Below, in pieces: positions 8,408 to 15,850 of a stretch of 49,044 bases of DNA; positions within the stretch are counted from its first letter, which is position 1, and each line of letters opens with the position of its first letter. The translations under genes were made by a program, and so were the position numbers. The DNA comes from CALDTK01 sp965215215 (lineage in GTDB: Bacteria; Bacteroidota; Bacteroidia; Chitinophagales; Saprospiraceae). Under the pieces are notes generated by a model that was not told where the DNA came from, searched no databases, and saw nothing but the letters and a program-made list of their open reading frames with translations. The DNA is taken from assembly GCA_965215215.1 (NCBI GenBank), contig CBDCDD010000001.1:1-49044 (forward strand), read 5' to 3'.

Positions 8408-8609
8408 ACATCGGTTCGGGTGATTCCGGACGGACTAACGGTTGCCTAGAAAAAAAGTAAAGGGGGTAGGCTGTGAATGGGTATTGTAATGCTCTTGACT
8501 TGAGTTAACTAGGGGTATTTATACTATTAAAATATAAGTTATAGAACCGTTATTATGGTATATATAATAGAGTAGTTAATTATCTTGTTAGCACAACGAA
8601 ATATACAAG
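8408..8609. promoter_or_regulatory. AT-rich divergent intergenic region
   Basis: About 200 bases separate the divergent SLOG gene and the 8610 gene. The interval holds the second direct copy of the A-rich motif at 8442-8460, followed by about 110 bases very rich in A and T with several TATA-like runs (for example around 8516-8575). Promoters for both directions are expected here, but no clear TAnnTTTG box stands out. Confidence 0.45.
8442..8460 (+). repeat. Dispersed A-rich motif, right copy flanking the DprA cassette
   Basis: TTGCCTAGAAAAAAAGTAA is identical over 17 bases to the copy at 6019-6035 and in the same orientation. Immediately outside, the two copies differ (GGCG against AGGG), which suggests that the repeat itself is the conserved unit. 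Confidence 0.5.
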
Positions 8610-9152
8610 ATGGTTGACTTACAGATATACATCGCCGTCGAAGAAGATACCACCTATGGCGAGTGGGTGGAACTCAAAGACCTCGCGTACGTGGATCACC
8701 TCGAAGCACGGGTGAAGGCCGCCGGCGAACGGTGCGTGGCGGTCTACAACGAGCGGGCGGGCGTCACTACGCACGCCACGCGGTACGGGGTCTACGCGTT
8801 CGACGGGCGGGATAAATCGCTCGTCTGGAATCCGGTACACTCGACGCTCGACTTCATCGGCCTTATAGAGGGATTCCTCGAGGTAACTAGCGACGAGATG
8901 GTCGTCGTCCGGGCTTACTACGCCGTAGGTGGGGACGACTTAGACCCCGAGAGCATTATGGCGACCAGGTTCGAGGTTTCAGAGTGTCCCCCCGATCGAT
9001 CGGTAGCAAACAACCCCTACGGTACCCCTGAGGCCACACGATCGCCCGAGCAGCTGAAACTCGACTACGACGCGAGCGCCGTCGCGTTCGCCAAGGACAT
9101 CCTCTGCGAGGGCGAGTACGAGGGGCGTTACTACATTTTTCACAAATACTAA
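8610..9152 (+). CDS. Acidic hypothetical protein
   Basis: I do not recognise this 180-residue acidic protein. The start LQIYIAVEEDTTYGEWVEL faintly recalls the opening of ArdA antirestriction proteins (IYVA...G.WI), but the rest does not follow the family. Most aromatic residues lie in short strands (YGVYAFDG, VVVRAYYAV, GRYYIFHKY), so a mostly beta fold is likely. The ATG follows an AT-rich region without a ribosome binding site. A strong hairpin with a T run follows the gene, so it is probably monocistronic. Confidence 0.7.
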   Translation: MVDLQIYIAVEEDTTYGEWVELKDLAYVDHLEARVKAAGERCVAVYNERAGVTTHATRYGVYAFDGRDKSLVWNPVHSTLDFIGLIEGFLEVTSDEMVVVRAYYAVGGDDLDPESIMATRFEVSECPPDRSVANNPYGTPEATRSPEQLKLDYDASAVAFAKDILCEGEYEGRYYIFHKY

Positions 9153-9194
9153 TCCGGCCCGGAAGATCGTCGGGGGTATTCGCTCTACGCATGC

Positions 9195-9224
9195 TCCCGC
9201 CCACGCTCTAGCCGCTGGGCGGGA
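9195..9224 (+). terminator. Rho-independent-type terminator
   Basis: Nine-base arms TCCCGCCCA and TGGGCGGGA enclose a 12-base loop and are followed by TTTTGTGTTT. The hairpin lies 42 bases after the stop of the 8610 gene and closes that unit. Confidence 0.7.
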
Positions 9225-9421
9225 TTTTGTGTTTGGACAGGTTGCTCGGGGGGAGGGTATGTAAAATAGACGAGCGTACAGCGGTTGCCCTGATTCAATG
9301 GAGGCACAATGTGGGTGTGTTACGGTTTTAAAAACGCTATCTAACTAGTTTGCAATCTTCAATTATATATGTATATTTAGGGAAAATACATAGGGAATCA
9401 AGCTCCTAAAAATGTACCGCT

Positions 9422-9817
9422 ATGGTATGCGCGACGCTACGGGACTACATCGAAGACGAGGTAACGAGGTACCGCGTGGCCACCAGCTTCACGACGTGGA
9501 GGCACGGCGGGTGCGCCCGCGAACCGACGTTCGAGGAAGCGTGCGGTTGGGAGAGCAAGGGCGAGGATTACACGGCGAAGGAGCTGCTCGACGTCCTCGA
9601 AGGGGGAGCGTACGTACTGGCGAGCTGCTGCGGACCACACCGAGGCGGCTCCGCGAGCACGTGGATCAGCTCGGAGCCGCAGCAGGACCCGAGCTCCGGG
9701 TGGTGGCGCTACACGTCGCTACACCTCGTGAGCGAGGGCATGGGAGCCGAACGGATCTGGTGCCTACTGCTGAACGGTTTCGACGTCCGACGGTACCGGA
9801 CGCCCAGGATGAACTAA
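9422..9817 (+). CDS. Hypothetical protein, plasmid family A (full copy)
   Basis: I do not recognise this 131-residue protein. It has four cysteines (Cys3, Cys32, Cys41 and a CC pair in LASCCGPH) and a C-terminal block TWISSEP, WRYTSLHLVSEGMGAERIWCLLLNGFDV. The same block occurs in the shorter protein at 15983-16222 (SWISSE, RGYTSLHLISQGARARRLWAILLDGYSV), so this plasmid carries two members of one family. An ATG ten bases upstream is in another frame and is not used. The region before it is AT-rich and contains AGTTTGCAAT, also found ahead of the radC gene. It stands ahead of the unknown operon starting at 9860. Confidence 0.65.
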   Translation: MVCATLRDYIEDEVTRYRVATSFTTWRHGGCAREPTFEEACGWESKGEDYTAKELLDVLEGGAYVLASCCGPHRGGSASTWISSEPQQDPSSGWWRYTSLHLVSEGMGAERIWCLLLNGFDVRRYRTPRMN

Positions 9818-9859
9818 ACACCAAATCCCGGTTGCCGACCGGTCTCGAATCGGCACATT

Positions 9860-10609
9860 GTGATGGGCAATACTAAAGGCAAACCAGTGAACACAAGCGA
9901 TTATCGGGAGGGGCCGAAGGCGAGGCTCGAGCGGGAACGGGAGGAGCTCGAAGCGGTAGGGTCGTATCTGACCGAGGCAATGAACCGCGCCTACCTGGCG
10001 GGAGTAGCGATAGACTACTCGGAGGTCGAAGCGGACAGTTTGAGTAGGCGGAGCTATCCACTCGGGTACACGGGGGTGCTCAGTACGGCGGGCGGGAGGT
10101 GCGTGGAGATGGACGGGCTATACCTGCGTCCCGAGAGTGGTGAGCTGGTCCTAATTGACGCAACCAACGAAGTGGGGTGGGTCATACCCGACGACGAAGC
10201 AAGAGTCCTACTCGACGCACGCCGGCCCGGTCGGGACAAATCATTTCGCGAAGAACTGCTGAGTCACTCTCGGAAGTCATCCGAGAAGCTCGGAGTCTGG
10301 CGACTCTTCGAAACGGTAGCGGAGAGGTGGATGCGCGGTGGTGAGACACCGACGTTAATAAAACAACCAGGGGCAGGGGTTGAGGAATGGGCGAGGGAGA
10401 ACGGACTCGAATGGAGCCGGGAGGTAACTGCGTTCGCCGATCCGATTCAAACGTCGCGATGTCTGTACAGAAGGGTAAGAGATGGGGGTTACTTGCTCTC
10501 ACCGCTGCACCCCGATCTCGGTCGCGCGAGTGACGAAGCCTTGGGAGTCTACAGGATTCCGGAATCGGAGGAGTTGGTAAGCTTGATGACCGTGATAGAG
10601 CGATTATGA
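9860..10609 (+). CDS. Hypothetical protein, first gene of an unknown operon
   Basis: I do not recognise this 249-residue protein. The N-terminus is highly charged (KARLEREREELEAV), followed by two segments of strand-rich character (LYLRPESGELVLIDATNEVGWVIPDDEARVLL and LYRRVRDGGYLLSPLHPDL). No signal peptide or membrane segment is present. The stop overlaps the next start as ATGA, so translation of the pair is coupled. With the genes at 10606, 11299 and 11612 it forms a run of tightly spaced genes on the same strand. Confidence 0.7.
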   Translation: MMGNTKGKPVNTSDYREGPKARLEREREELEAVGSYLTEAMNRAYLAGVAIDYSEVEADSLSRRSYPLGYTGVLSTAGGRCVEMDGLYLRPESGELVLIDATNEVGWVIPDDEARVLLDARRPGRDKSFREELLSHSRKSSEKLGVWRLFETVAERWMRGGETPTLIKQPGAGVEEWARENGLEWSREVTAFADPIQTSRCLYRRVRDGGYLLSPLHPDLGRASDEALGVYRIPESEELVSLMTVIERL

Positions 10610-11088
10610 GGATCGAACATTTGACCGTACAAACAGGGGATAGTACGCTGAGGGACTCCGGAGACGTACTCCCGGCAACTCGGAATTTGTTCGGTGAGCT
10701 CCTGGATACGGCCCGGGTGAGGACTACCGCGGTGGGTGGGCCGGGACGTTTAGGGTTCAGCTACGTCCGCGAGGGGCGAGCTGCGTCGGTAGCGATCTAC
10801 TCGATGGCTGGGCGCGACCCTATTCCGATAACCTACAGCGCGCTTTGCTTCAGTTCGGAAGGTAGAGAGGCGGCGCTTTCGGTAGTCGAGAGATCGACCG
10901 GAGGGAAGTCTGCGGAAGACAGTACGGACGTTCCGCAGGGTGATTTGCGTGAACCGAGACTAGATCAGTGGATCTACACGACGATTCTGCCTACGGCTGC
11001 GCTGGTGGACCGTGAGGCCAGAATGATGGCCGGGGAGATCGTGCTGTACATATACGAGGCTATCCGCTCGGAGATTGGGAACGAATAA
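10606..11088 (+). CDS. Hypothetical protein, coupled to the gene at 9860
   Basis: This 160-residue protein has no family that I recognise. It begins inside the stop of the previous gene (ATGA overlap). The sequence alternates short strands and turns (GPGRLGFSYVREGRAASVAIYSMAGRD), and the C-terminus is a helix (EARMMAGEIVLYIYEAIRSEIG). Soluble and probably a partner of the preceding protein, judged only from the coupling. Confidence 0.65.
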   Translation: MRIEHLTVQTGDSTLRDSGDVLPATRNLFGELLDTARVRTTAVGGPGRLGFSYVREGRAASVAIYSMAGRDPIPITYSALCFSSEGREAALSVVERSTGGKSAEDSTDVPQGDLREPRLDQWIYTTILPTAALVDREARMMAGEIVLYIYEAIRSEIGNE

Positions 11089-11096
11089 ATCCCGGG

Positions 11097-11298
11097 GTCA
11101 TCCACGTAGCGGAGAGTAACGACGCAACGGAAGAGGCGCGTGAAGCCGCTGGCGATTCGCTGGCTAAAACTGCTGCGGCGAGCGGTAGTGGGTCGTGATC
11201 GGATGGTGGGGAGGGGACCGTAGGCGATACAGGTCCGGGCAGCGACGACTCGCTGCCGGGCACCAATAAGGGCATCGCGGCGTACTATCGCGAGCGCT
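11097..11298 (+). other. Gap with possible frameshifted coding remnant
   Basis: No intact gene is visible here. From 11097 one frame reads VIHVAESNDATEEAREAAGD before a TGA at about 11197. A neighbouring frame then continues with coding-like text ending GTNKGIAAYYRERYG. The look is of a low-complexity, acidic linker split by a one- or two-base change, so this may be a decayed gene of the same operon. No start codon supports it. Confidence 0.25.
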
Positions 11299-11619
11299 AT
11301 GGTAGTCGGCGGAGGAGTAACATCACGTGCGAAGCAACGCGGGGCGAGGGAGCAGTACCCGGAGTTCGAATGGGGAACCGATCGCGGGGTACTGCGAGGG
11401 AGTCACGACGGGATCGAACTACTTATCGCGTACGCGCCACGCCTCAGGGAACCGTTCCTGGCGCACGTGTCGCCGGAGATACCCGCAGCCCCGGTGAGGA
11501 GGTTCGCGACCTTCGGCGATCTTCTAGATGGGTTGCAGCCTATGATCTCGGCGGCCGCCGAGATCGTTCGCGCGGAGCTCGATCACAGGAAGTACCCTAA
11601 CCGAAGAGCTGATGAATAA
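11299..11619 (+). CDS. Small hypothetical protein
   Basis: This 106-residue protein is unrecognised. It contains YPEFEWGTDRGVLRGSHDGIELLIAYAP and a C-terminal amphipathic helix (ISAAAEIVRAELDH). The phrase YPEFE also occurs near the start of the radC-like gene (NYPEFEGFN), which may be chance. Its stop overlaps the next start by eight bases (ATGAATAA), so it is co-translated with the double-HTH protein. Confidence 0.55.
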   Translation: MVVGGGVTSRAKQRGAREQYPEFEWGTDRGVLRGSHDGIELLIAYAPRLREPFLAHVSPEIPAAPVRRFATFGDLLDGLQPMISAAAEIVRAELDHRKYPNRRADE

Positions 11620-12118
11620 GAGACTCAAAACAGGATCACCTCTTGCGAGAGCGATGTCCCTCGGTGAGCTCATCGAGCATCTAGGCTTGGGGCAGGCTAA
11701 GTTCGCCGATAAGCTAGGATTCTCCCCGTCGTACGTATCGGGCGCGGTAAACGGCTACGAGCCCGTAGAGTGGAAGCTCGCGGAGCAGATCATGGAGACC
11801 TTGGAGTGCTCCGTGTGGGGGGTCATACACCCGAAGTGGGATGGGCTCGGATTCGTGGAGGTGAACGCGGACAATGGGGAGATTTTAGCCAAGATCATGG
11901 GACTGCGGGAACTCATCAGGTATCTGAACCAAAGCCAAAAGCAGTTCGCTGACAACGTAGGCTTGTCCCGGGCGCATATATCGGGTACGGTGAACCGCCA
12001 CCGGCCTGTAGGATGGAAGCTGGCAGAGCGAATTATGGAGGCCTTGGAGTACTCCGTGTGGGGCGTAGTCAATCCCAAGCAGAATGGCCTCGGGTTTATC
12101 ACCCTAACCGACGAATAG
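11612..12118 (+). CDS. Protein made of two tandem HTH-like repeats
   Basis: The 168 residues form two copies of one module of about 70. Copy one (about residues 11-75) has SLGELIEHLGLGQAKFADKLG, SPSYVSGAVNG, WKLAEQIMETLECSVWGV and GLGFV. Copy two (about residues 92-165) has GLRELIRYLNQSQKQFADNVG, SRAHISGTVNR, WKLAERIMEALEYSVWGV and GLGFI. Each module reads as an XRE-type helix-turn-helix plus a short closing segment, so one chain would carry two DNA-binding heads and could bind a dyad as a monomer. It is the last gene of the run starting at 9860 and may be its regulator. The duplication is plain; DNA binding is inferred. Confidence 0.75.
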   Translation: MNKRLKTGSPLARAMSLGELIEHLGLGQAKFADKLGFSPSYVSGAVNGYEPVEWKLAEQIMETLECSVWGVIHPKWDGLGFVEVNADNGEILAKIMGLRELIRYLNQSQKQFADNVGLSRAHISGTVNRHRPVGWKLAERIMEALEYSVWGVVNPKQNGLGFITLTDE

Positions 12119-12132
12119 TACTACGCTTTCTC

Positions 12133-12172
12133 TTCTAGGCCCTGTGTAACCGCAACAGATCAACGCCTAGAA
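12133..12172. terminator. Inverted copies of the A-rich motif after the double-HTH gene
   Basis: TTCTAGGC at 12133-12140 and GCCTAGAA at 12165-12172 are exact inverted repeats, and each is the head of an A-rich motif copy (GGGCCTAGAAGAGAAAG on the minus strand, GCCTAGAAAAGAAAAC on the plus strand). Placed 15 bases after the gene, the pair could fold as a weak terminator or mark a boundary. Confidence 0.35.
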
Positions 12173-12241
12173 AAGAAAACACGTGATGCGGTTATATGGC
12201 TAAGCTGATACGCCACAGTATTATAGTGAGGTTAATACTAC

Positions 12242-12269
12242 TTTATAGTTGGTAATTGCAAACTATAAA
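12242..12269. promoter_or_regulatory. Inverted repeat upstream of radC-like gene
   Basis: Nine-base arms TTTATAGTT and AACTATAAA are separated by ten bases, 43 bases before the ATG at 12313. The spacer and right arm contain the complement of AGTTTGCAAT, which also lies at 9347-9356 ahead of the family A gene. This is a candidate operator in an AT-rich promoter region. Confidence 0.45.
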
Positions 12270-12312
12270 ACTATATTTATAGAGCTATAGAGAGTTCAAA
12301 CTTAGCACTACC

Positions 12313-12900
12313 ATGAAGCGTACTTACCCTAATTACCCAGAGTTCGAAGGATTTAATACAAGCGATCACCTCGGGGGATCACATGGGGCGCGGGAAGCGC
12401 ACGTTGCGCGGGTGAGGGAAAGCGAAGACGAGAGCGAGGCATGTCTAATTCAGGAGGTCGAGATAGGGGTAACGAAGCGCTCACCGGGGTGTATACCGAC
12501 TAGGCGTAGAGTGTTGGACTCTAGCGATATAGCCGACTACATATACCAGCAGATCGGAAATCACCACCGCGAGAAATTCGTATTTGTAGGGCTATCCGGC
12601 GACCGAAGACCGATAGCCTACAACGTCGCGAGCACAGGACTAACCGCCCGCGTTTTAGTGGAACCGAGGCTGTACGCGGAGTTTGCGTTCGCTACGGGGA
12701 GCGCATAAGTAATCATGGCGCATAATCACCCGTCCGGCAACGTAGATCCCTCAGAAGACGATATCGCGATAACGGAGGCATTGACCAAAACCGGACGCAT
12801 CATAAATGTGCCGGTAATCGATCACATTATCGTTTGCCCGGTGAAAGGTAAGTTCTATTCATTCCACAGAGATATGTTCTGTGGGTTTGGGTTTTATTGA
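12313..12900 (+). pseudogene. radC: radC-like JAB-domain gene interrupted by an in-frame TAA
   Basis: RadC-family proteins are JAB/MPN metallopeptidase-like domains common on mobile elements; their exact role is unclear. Here the reading frame holds the family glutamate (HREKFVFVGL), then GLTARVLVEPRLYAEFAF, then GSA, a TAA stop at 12706-12708, and directly in the same frame VIMAHNHPSGNVDPSEDD and DHIIVCPV. The metal motif HxH with S and D is intact after the stop. Since relatives usually read A-S-x-I-I-x-A-H-N-H, the TAA sits where a serine is expected, and one C-to-A change in TCA would create it. The gene is recently broken or read through. An ATG two codons after the stop could yield a 61-residue C-terminal piece. 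Confidence 0.8.
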
Positions 12901-12911
12901 GTAAGGCCCTT

Positions 12912-12959
12912 AGCCCCACGCCGCACGGGCGGCTCCCGGTTCGCGGTTGAGGTGGGGCT
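12912..12959 (+). terminator. Hairpin after the radC-like gene
   Basis: AGCCCCAC and GTGGGGCT form eight-base arms about 32 bases apart, with further GC-rich pairing possible inside. No T run follows, so termination is only suggested. Confidence 0.35.
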
Positions 12960-12989
12960 CGATCGATCACCATTCAAAATTGTAAAAGC

Positions 12990-13184
12990 ATGTTCGTGAT
13001 ACTCAAAACAGAACCATCCCTATGGACTATAGGCCACTACGCACCAAATGGAAAGTGGAAATCGCACTCGGATCACGTAACGATAGAAGAGGCGGAACAG
13101 AAATGCGCGTGGCTCAATGGGATCCCCTCGGCGAGTCCTAACCTGGCTAGGAACGAGAGCCTCGAGCAAGGCTCGAGCCAGTAA
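12990..13184 (+). CDS. Small hypothetical protein
   Basis: The 64-residue protein reads WTIGHYAPNGKWKSHSDH, then EEAEQKCAWLNG, a pattern I associate with short uncharacterised proteins of Bacteroidota plasmids. No domain of known function. It stands alone between the radC-like gene and the gene at 13226, same strand. Confidence 0.55.
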   Translation: MFVILKTEPSLWTIGHYAPNGKWKSHSDHVTIEEAEQKCAWLNGIPSASPNLARNESLEQGSSQ

Positions 13185-13225
13185 AGGATGCGTCAGTAAC
13201 ATCAATAACTATTAAAATCAAAGCA

Positions 13226-13756
13226 ATGCAAAGCGAATACCTAAAAGACTCAAATCTGTACATAGGTGTGTACGCCGGGCAAGCTACACGGGTGGCTAAA
13301 TCGCTGTATTACGGTGGTCCGGTAGCTGAGATGATCGAGGCGCTCAACTCGCGATGTGCAGCGGTAGCGAAGGCGTTCCCGGATTCGAACGTGACGTACG
13401 ACGGGGGTTTCATCACGGTCGAGAGCGCACGGGTGGAGGCGGAGGCAACCTTTTGGCGCAAGGTGTATCGGACGATGGGGCGGGAGTACGGGAGTCTGAA
13501 AGCGGATGCGGACCTCACGGGGGATTTGTCGGTCGAATACCGCGACGAAATAATACTGGAGGTGGCGGCGGGATCGGCGGCGAAAATGGTGGAGGCTAAT
13601 TCGGATTTCATCAGAGTCCGAAGCAAGGACGCAGACGGCCGTATTAGCGTGATAAACGTCGGGCCTCCACTCGATGGCCCGTCGACCGTCAGTTCACAGT
13701 CGATGAGGTTGACCGATTACGAACCCGGTCCAGGTTTGGATCTCGGGGAGATTTAG
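13226..13756 (+). CDS. Hypothetical protein
   Basis: This 176-residue protein is unrecognised. It has a helical central part (EMIEALNSRCAAVAKAFPD and EAEATFWRKVYRTMGREYGSL) and a Gly/Pro-rich tail (PLDGPSTVSS, EPGPGLDLGEI). No signal peptide or membrane segment is present. Starts at an ATG after an AT-rich stretch without ribosome binding site. Confidence 0.65.
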   Translation: MQSEYLKDSNLYIGVYAGQATRVAKSLYYGGPVAEMIEALNSRCAAVAKAFPDSNVTYDGGFITVESARVEAEATFWRKVYRTMGREYGSLKADADLTGDLSVEYRDEIILEVAAGSAAKMVEANSDFIRVRSKDADGRISVINVGPPLDGPSTVSSQSMRLTDYEPGPGLDLGEI

Positions 13757-14114
13757 AGTCGCGCGAGAATCAATCGACTTCAAGCTTTGGTATATCGCAA
13801 TGTGAGACTTACCGGCAAACCAGATCGCATTGTAGCAGCATTCATGCTCGTGGCCACGAAATGGGTGGAGCTCCAAGAGGCCCGTGCGCGACGGGAGGAG
13901 AAGGGGCAAGAGCGCATGGTCTATCTTGTAGCCGTCGCTATGATGTGTATGCTGATGGGCGTTCGGGCGCGCGAGAGACGAGAGCTGCGCTGTATCCGCG
14001 TGGGATCCTCGGATCCGGTCTTCTGGCCTTCAAGAAACTGAGCGCTAATAAGAAATCAATGGACTGCCGTCACCCGCTTCCACCGCGAGGCAAATCACTC
14101 GGGTCACGGGCGCC
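13757..14114. other. Gap without a supported gene
   Basis: Short open frames exist on the plus strand (for example 13787-14041, with one hydrophobic run) but show no family pattern and overlap poorly with codon use around them. I see nothing firm here. Confidence 0.3.
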
Positions 14115-14552
14115 CTACCACCTCAAACCGCGAGGTTTGAGGGCGAGTACCTTTTCTTTGTTTTCGGCCTGAGCGACGGACCCGGCCCACCGCCGGTCGT
14201 CGACCGTCTCGTGGGGGCTGCCCTCACCGTCTTGACCGTCCATATTCCGCTCGTAGAGAACATCGTTCGCGGACACGCGCAAGGATCGAACTTCCGCCTT
14301 CCGGTGCCGCATCGGACCATTGGGATCGAACCAGTCGTCGGCTCCGTAGCCGACGATCGGGCTCTTGCCCAACCACGCGCGACCGGTTCGTGCGTGACCC
14401 TCGCGGTGTACGTGCTCGAATAGCTGTAGCGAACGGGTAGTCGGGTCTACCGATAGGGTGAGGTGCCGATCGGCGATTTTAGCGTCGATGGTACCTGGAG
14501 TACCTACGGAAGGTCGGAGTAGGGCTTCGCGTACACGGTAGCCCTACTGCAT
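14115..14552 (-). pseudogene. Coding remnant lacking a usable start, unknown function
   Basis: On the minus strand an open frame of about 140 codons reads like real protein: GTIDAKIADRHLTLSVDPTT, RTGRAWLGKSPIVGYGADDW, then charged linker text, ending KPRGLRW. No ATG or GTG opens it upstream. The only in-frame ATG, at 14552, is followed two codons later by TAG (14544-14546). A TTG at 14372 would give 85 residues. It lies just downstream of the DUF3945-like gene and its basic tail recalls the PRL tails. I infer a gene damaged at its 5' end. Confidence 0.45.
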
Positions 14553-14620
14553 ACGAGAGAGCGACGAACGTCCGGTTCGTCAGTTAGCTGAGGCGTTAAC
14601 TAGATTGGAGCTATTCACTC

Positions 14621-15784
14621 TCACATACCCAACCTAGGGCCTCTCGCAGTAGGCTTTTGGACAGCTGCCTGAACGTGGTTGAGCGACTGCGCCAGGGCGT
14701 TGACCGGGGGGCCAACGTTCGGCCGCCACTCGAGTCCGTAGCCGTGGTGGGCGACATCGAGCTGGTAAGCCTTTCCCTCTTTGACGCGAGTGACGCGCGT
14801 ACTTGCGAGAAGGTCGTCGATCTCCTTCGGGGCGAGCCGTTCTTCCCTACCGAATTCGTCGGTCGCTTTGACGGGCAGGTCGCTGTGCAAATGCCCTCGG
14901 ACGCTACGCAAAACCGGCTCCATGCTCGCCGCTTTGCTGCGTAACACGAGGTTCTCCCTTATGGGATCTACGACGACCGTGTGCCACTTACCCCCGAGCT
15001 CGACGTCGATGCGGCCGCCCATGCGGAGCCTCCGCGACCGTGCGGGGTCGAGGTCGACCACGCCTACGTCGGCGTTCCCGACGCGGTCGAACTGAAGGGG
15101 GCGCGGGCTTCGCGCTAACATCTGGTCGATGGGCCTGGTCAAGTCACGAACCTCGAGCCCGCTTTGGATACGGACTTTATACAGGCGGCCGTCCTTCTCG
15201 ACCTCGGTCGAGTTATTTACGAATCCCGTCAGTTCGCGTACTTGCCGCTGCTCGAGTTCGACGACCCCAGCGTCACCGGGGAGCCGGATCGACCTCGGCA
15301 TCGTGCGTTCGGTGAGGGGCTCCACCTGGACCTTGCCGTTGCTCGGCCGGTACTTCGCGACGTAGATCTCGCGCGAAGGGTCTATTTGGTCGCTGTACCC
15401 ATCGGTAGTGTCGAGTAGGTCGAGCGGCCGGCCGGTAGCGTTGCCTGTGACGATGATCGGTTGTCCGCCAGCGAGACCGACACGCTGCTCAGACGTCAGT
15501 CGGGTGTCCCCGAGGTTCGTAATGTCTTCGACGCGCCCGGGGGCCACTGCCAGCGCACGCGAGCCATCTGGCCATTCTTGGATGGCGTACGATCTCGAGG
15601 CCACGGTAAGGTCCTCACGGCCTTCGTGGGTAATCTCCCGAGCGGTGACGTTGGCGATGACTTGGCCGTCCCGTAGGACGGCCGGCAGGTGGGTCCGCCG
15701 CCAGCTATCGTAATCGAGTCCGTATGACTGAACGGTGGCGCGGAATCGGTCTTCTTCCTGTGGAGTAAGGGGGTTCGATGACAT
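14621..15784 (-). CDS. Large DUF3945-like repeat protein
   Basis: The 387-residue protein contains at least three copies of the module seen in the 4213-4941 protein: LTSEQRVGLAGGQPIIVTGNA with IYVAKYRPSNGKVQV; LEQRQVRELTGFVNNSTEV with YKVRI; and LDPARSRRLRMGGRIDVELGG with WHTVVVDPIRENLVL. A DUF4099-like beginning (RATVQSYGLDYDSWRR, AREITHEGREDLTVASRSY) precedes them. ATG at 15784 is preferred over the TTG three codons earlier; TATATTGG, close to a -7 box, ends five bases before it. The end ARGPRLGM matches the tail of the primase-like protein. Probably a transfer-associated accessory protein; the function of the family is unknown. Confidence 0.72.
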   Translation of the reverse strand: MSSNPLTPQEEDRFRATVQSYGLDYDSWRRTHLPAVLRDGQVIANVTAREITHEGREDLTVASRSYAIQEWPDGSRALAVAPGRVEDITNLGDTRLTSEQRVGLAGGQPIIVTGNATGRPLDLLDTTDGYSDQIDPSREIYVAKYRPSNGKVQVEPLTERTMPRSIRLPGDAGVVELEQRQVRELTGFVNNSTEVEKDGRLYKVRIQSGLEVRDLTRPIDQMLARSPRPLQFDRVGNADVGVVDLDPARSRRLRMGGRIDVELGGKWHTVVVDPIRENLVLRSKAASMEPVLRSVRGHLHSDLPVKATDEFGREERLAPKEIDDLLASTRVTRVKEGKAYQLDVAHHGYGLEWRPNVGPPVNALAQSLNHVQAAVQKPTARGPRLGM

Positions 15785-15850
15785 AGTATCCAATATAATG
15801 GGCTTGATCGAATTTAAACACCAATGACTCCTCGGAAGAGATAAACGCGA

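Noticed and set aside
8610..9152. ArdA antirestriction protein
   Set aside because: Only the first 15 residues resemble the family; the remaining motifs are absent.
13787..14041. Possible small membrane protein gene on the plus strand
   Set aside because: Only one Met-rich hydrophobic run supports it; start context and the rest of the sequence look non-coding.
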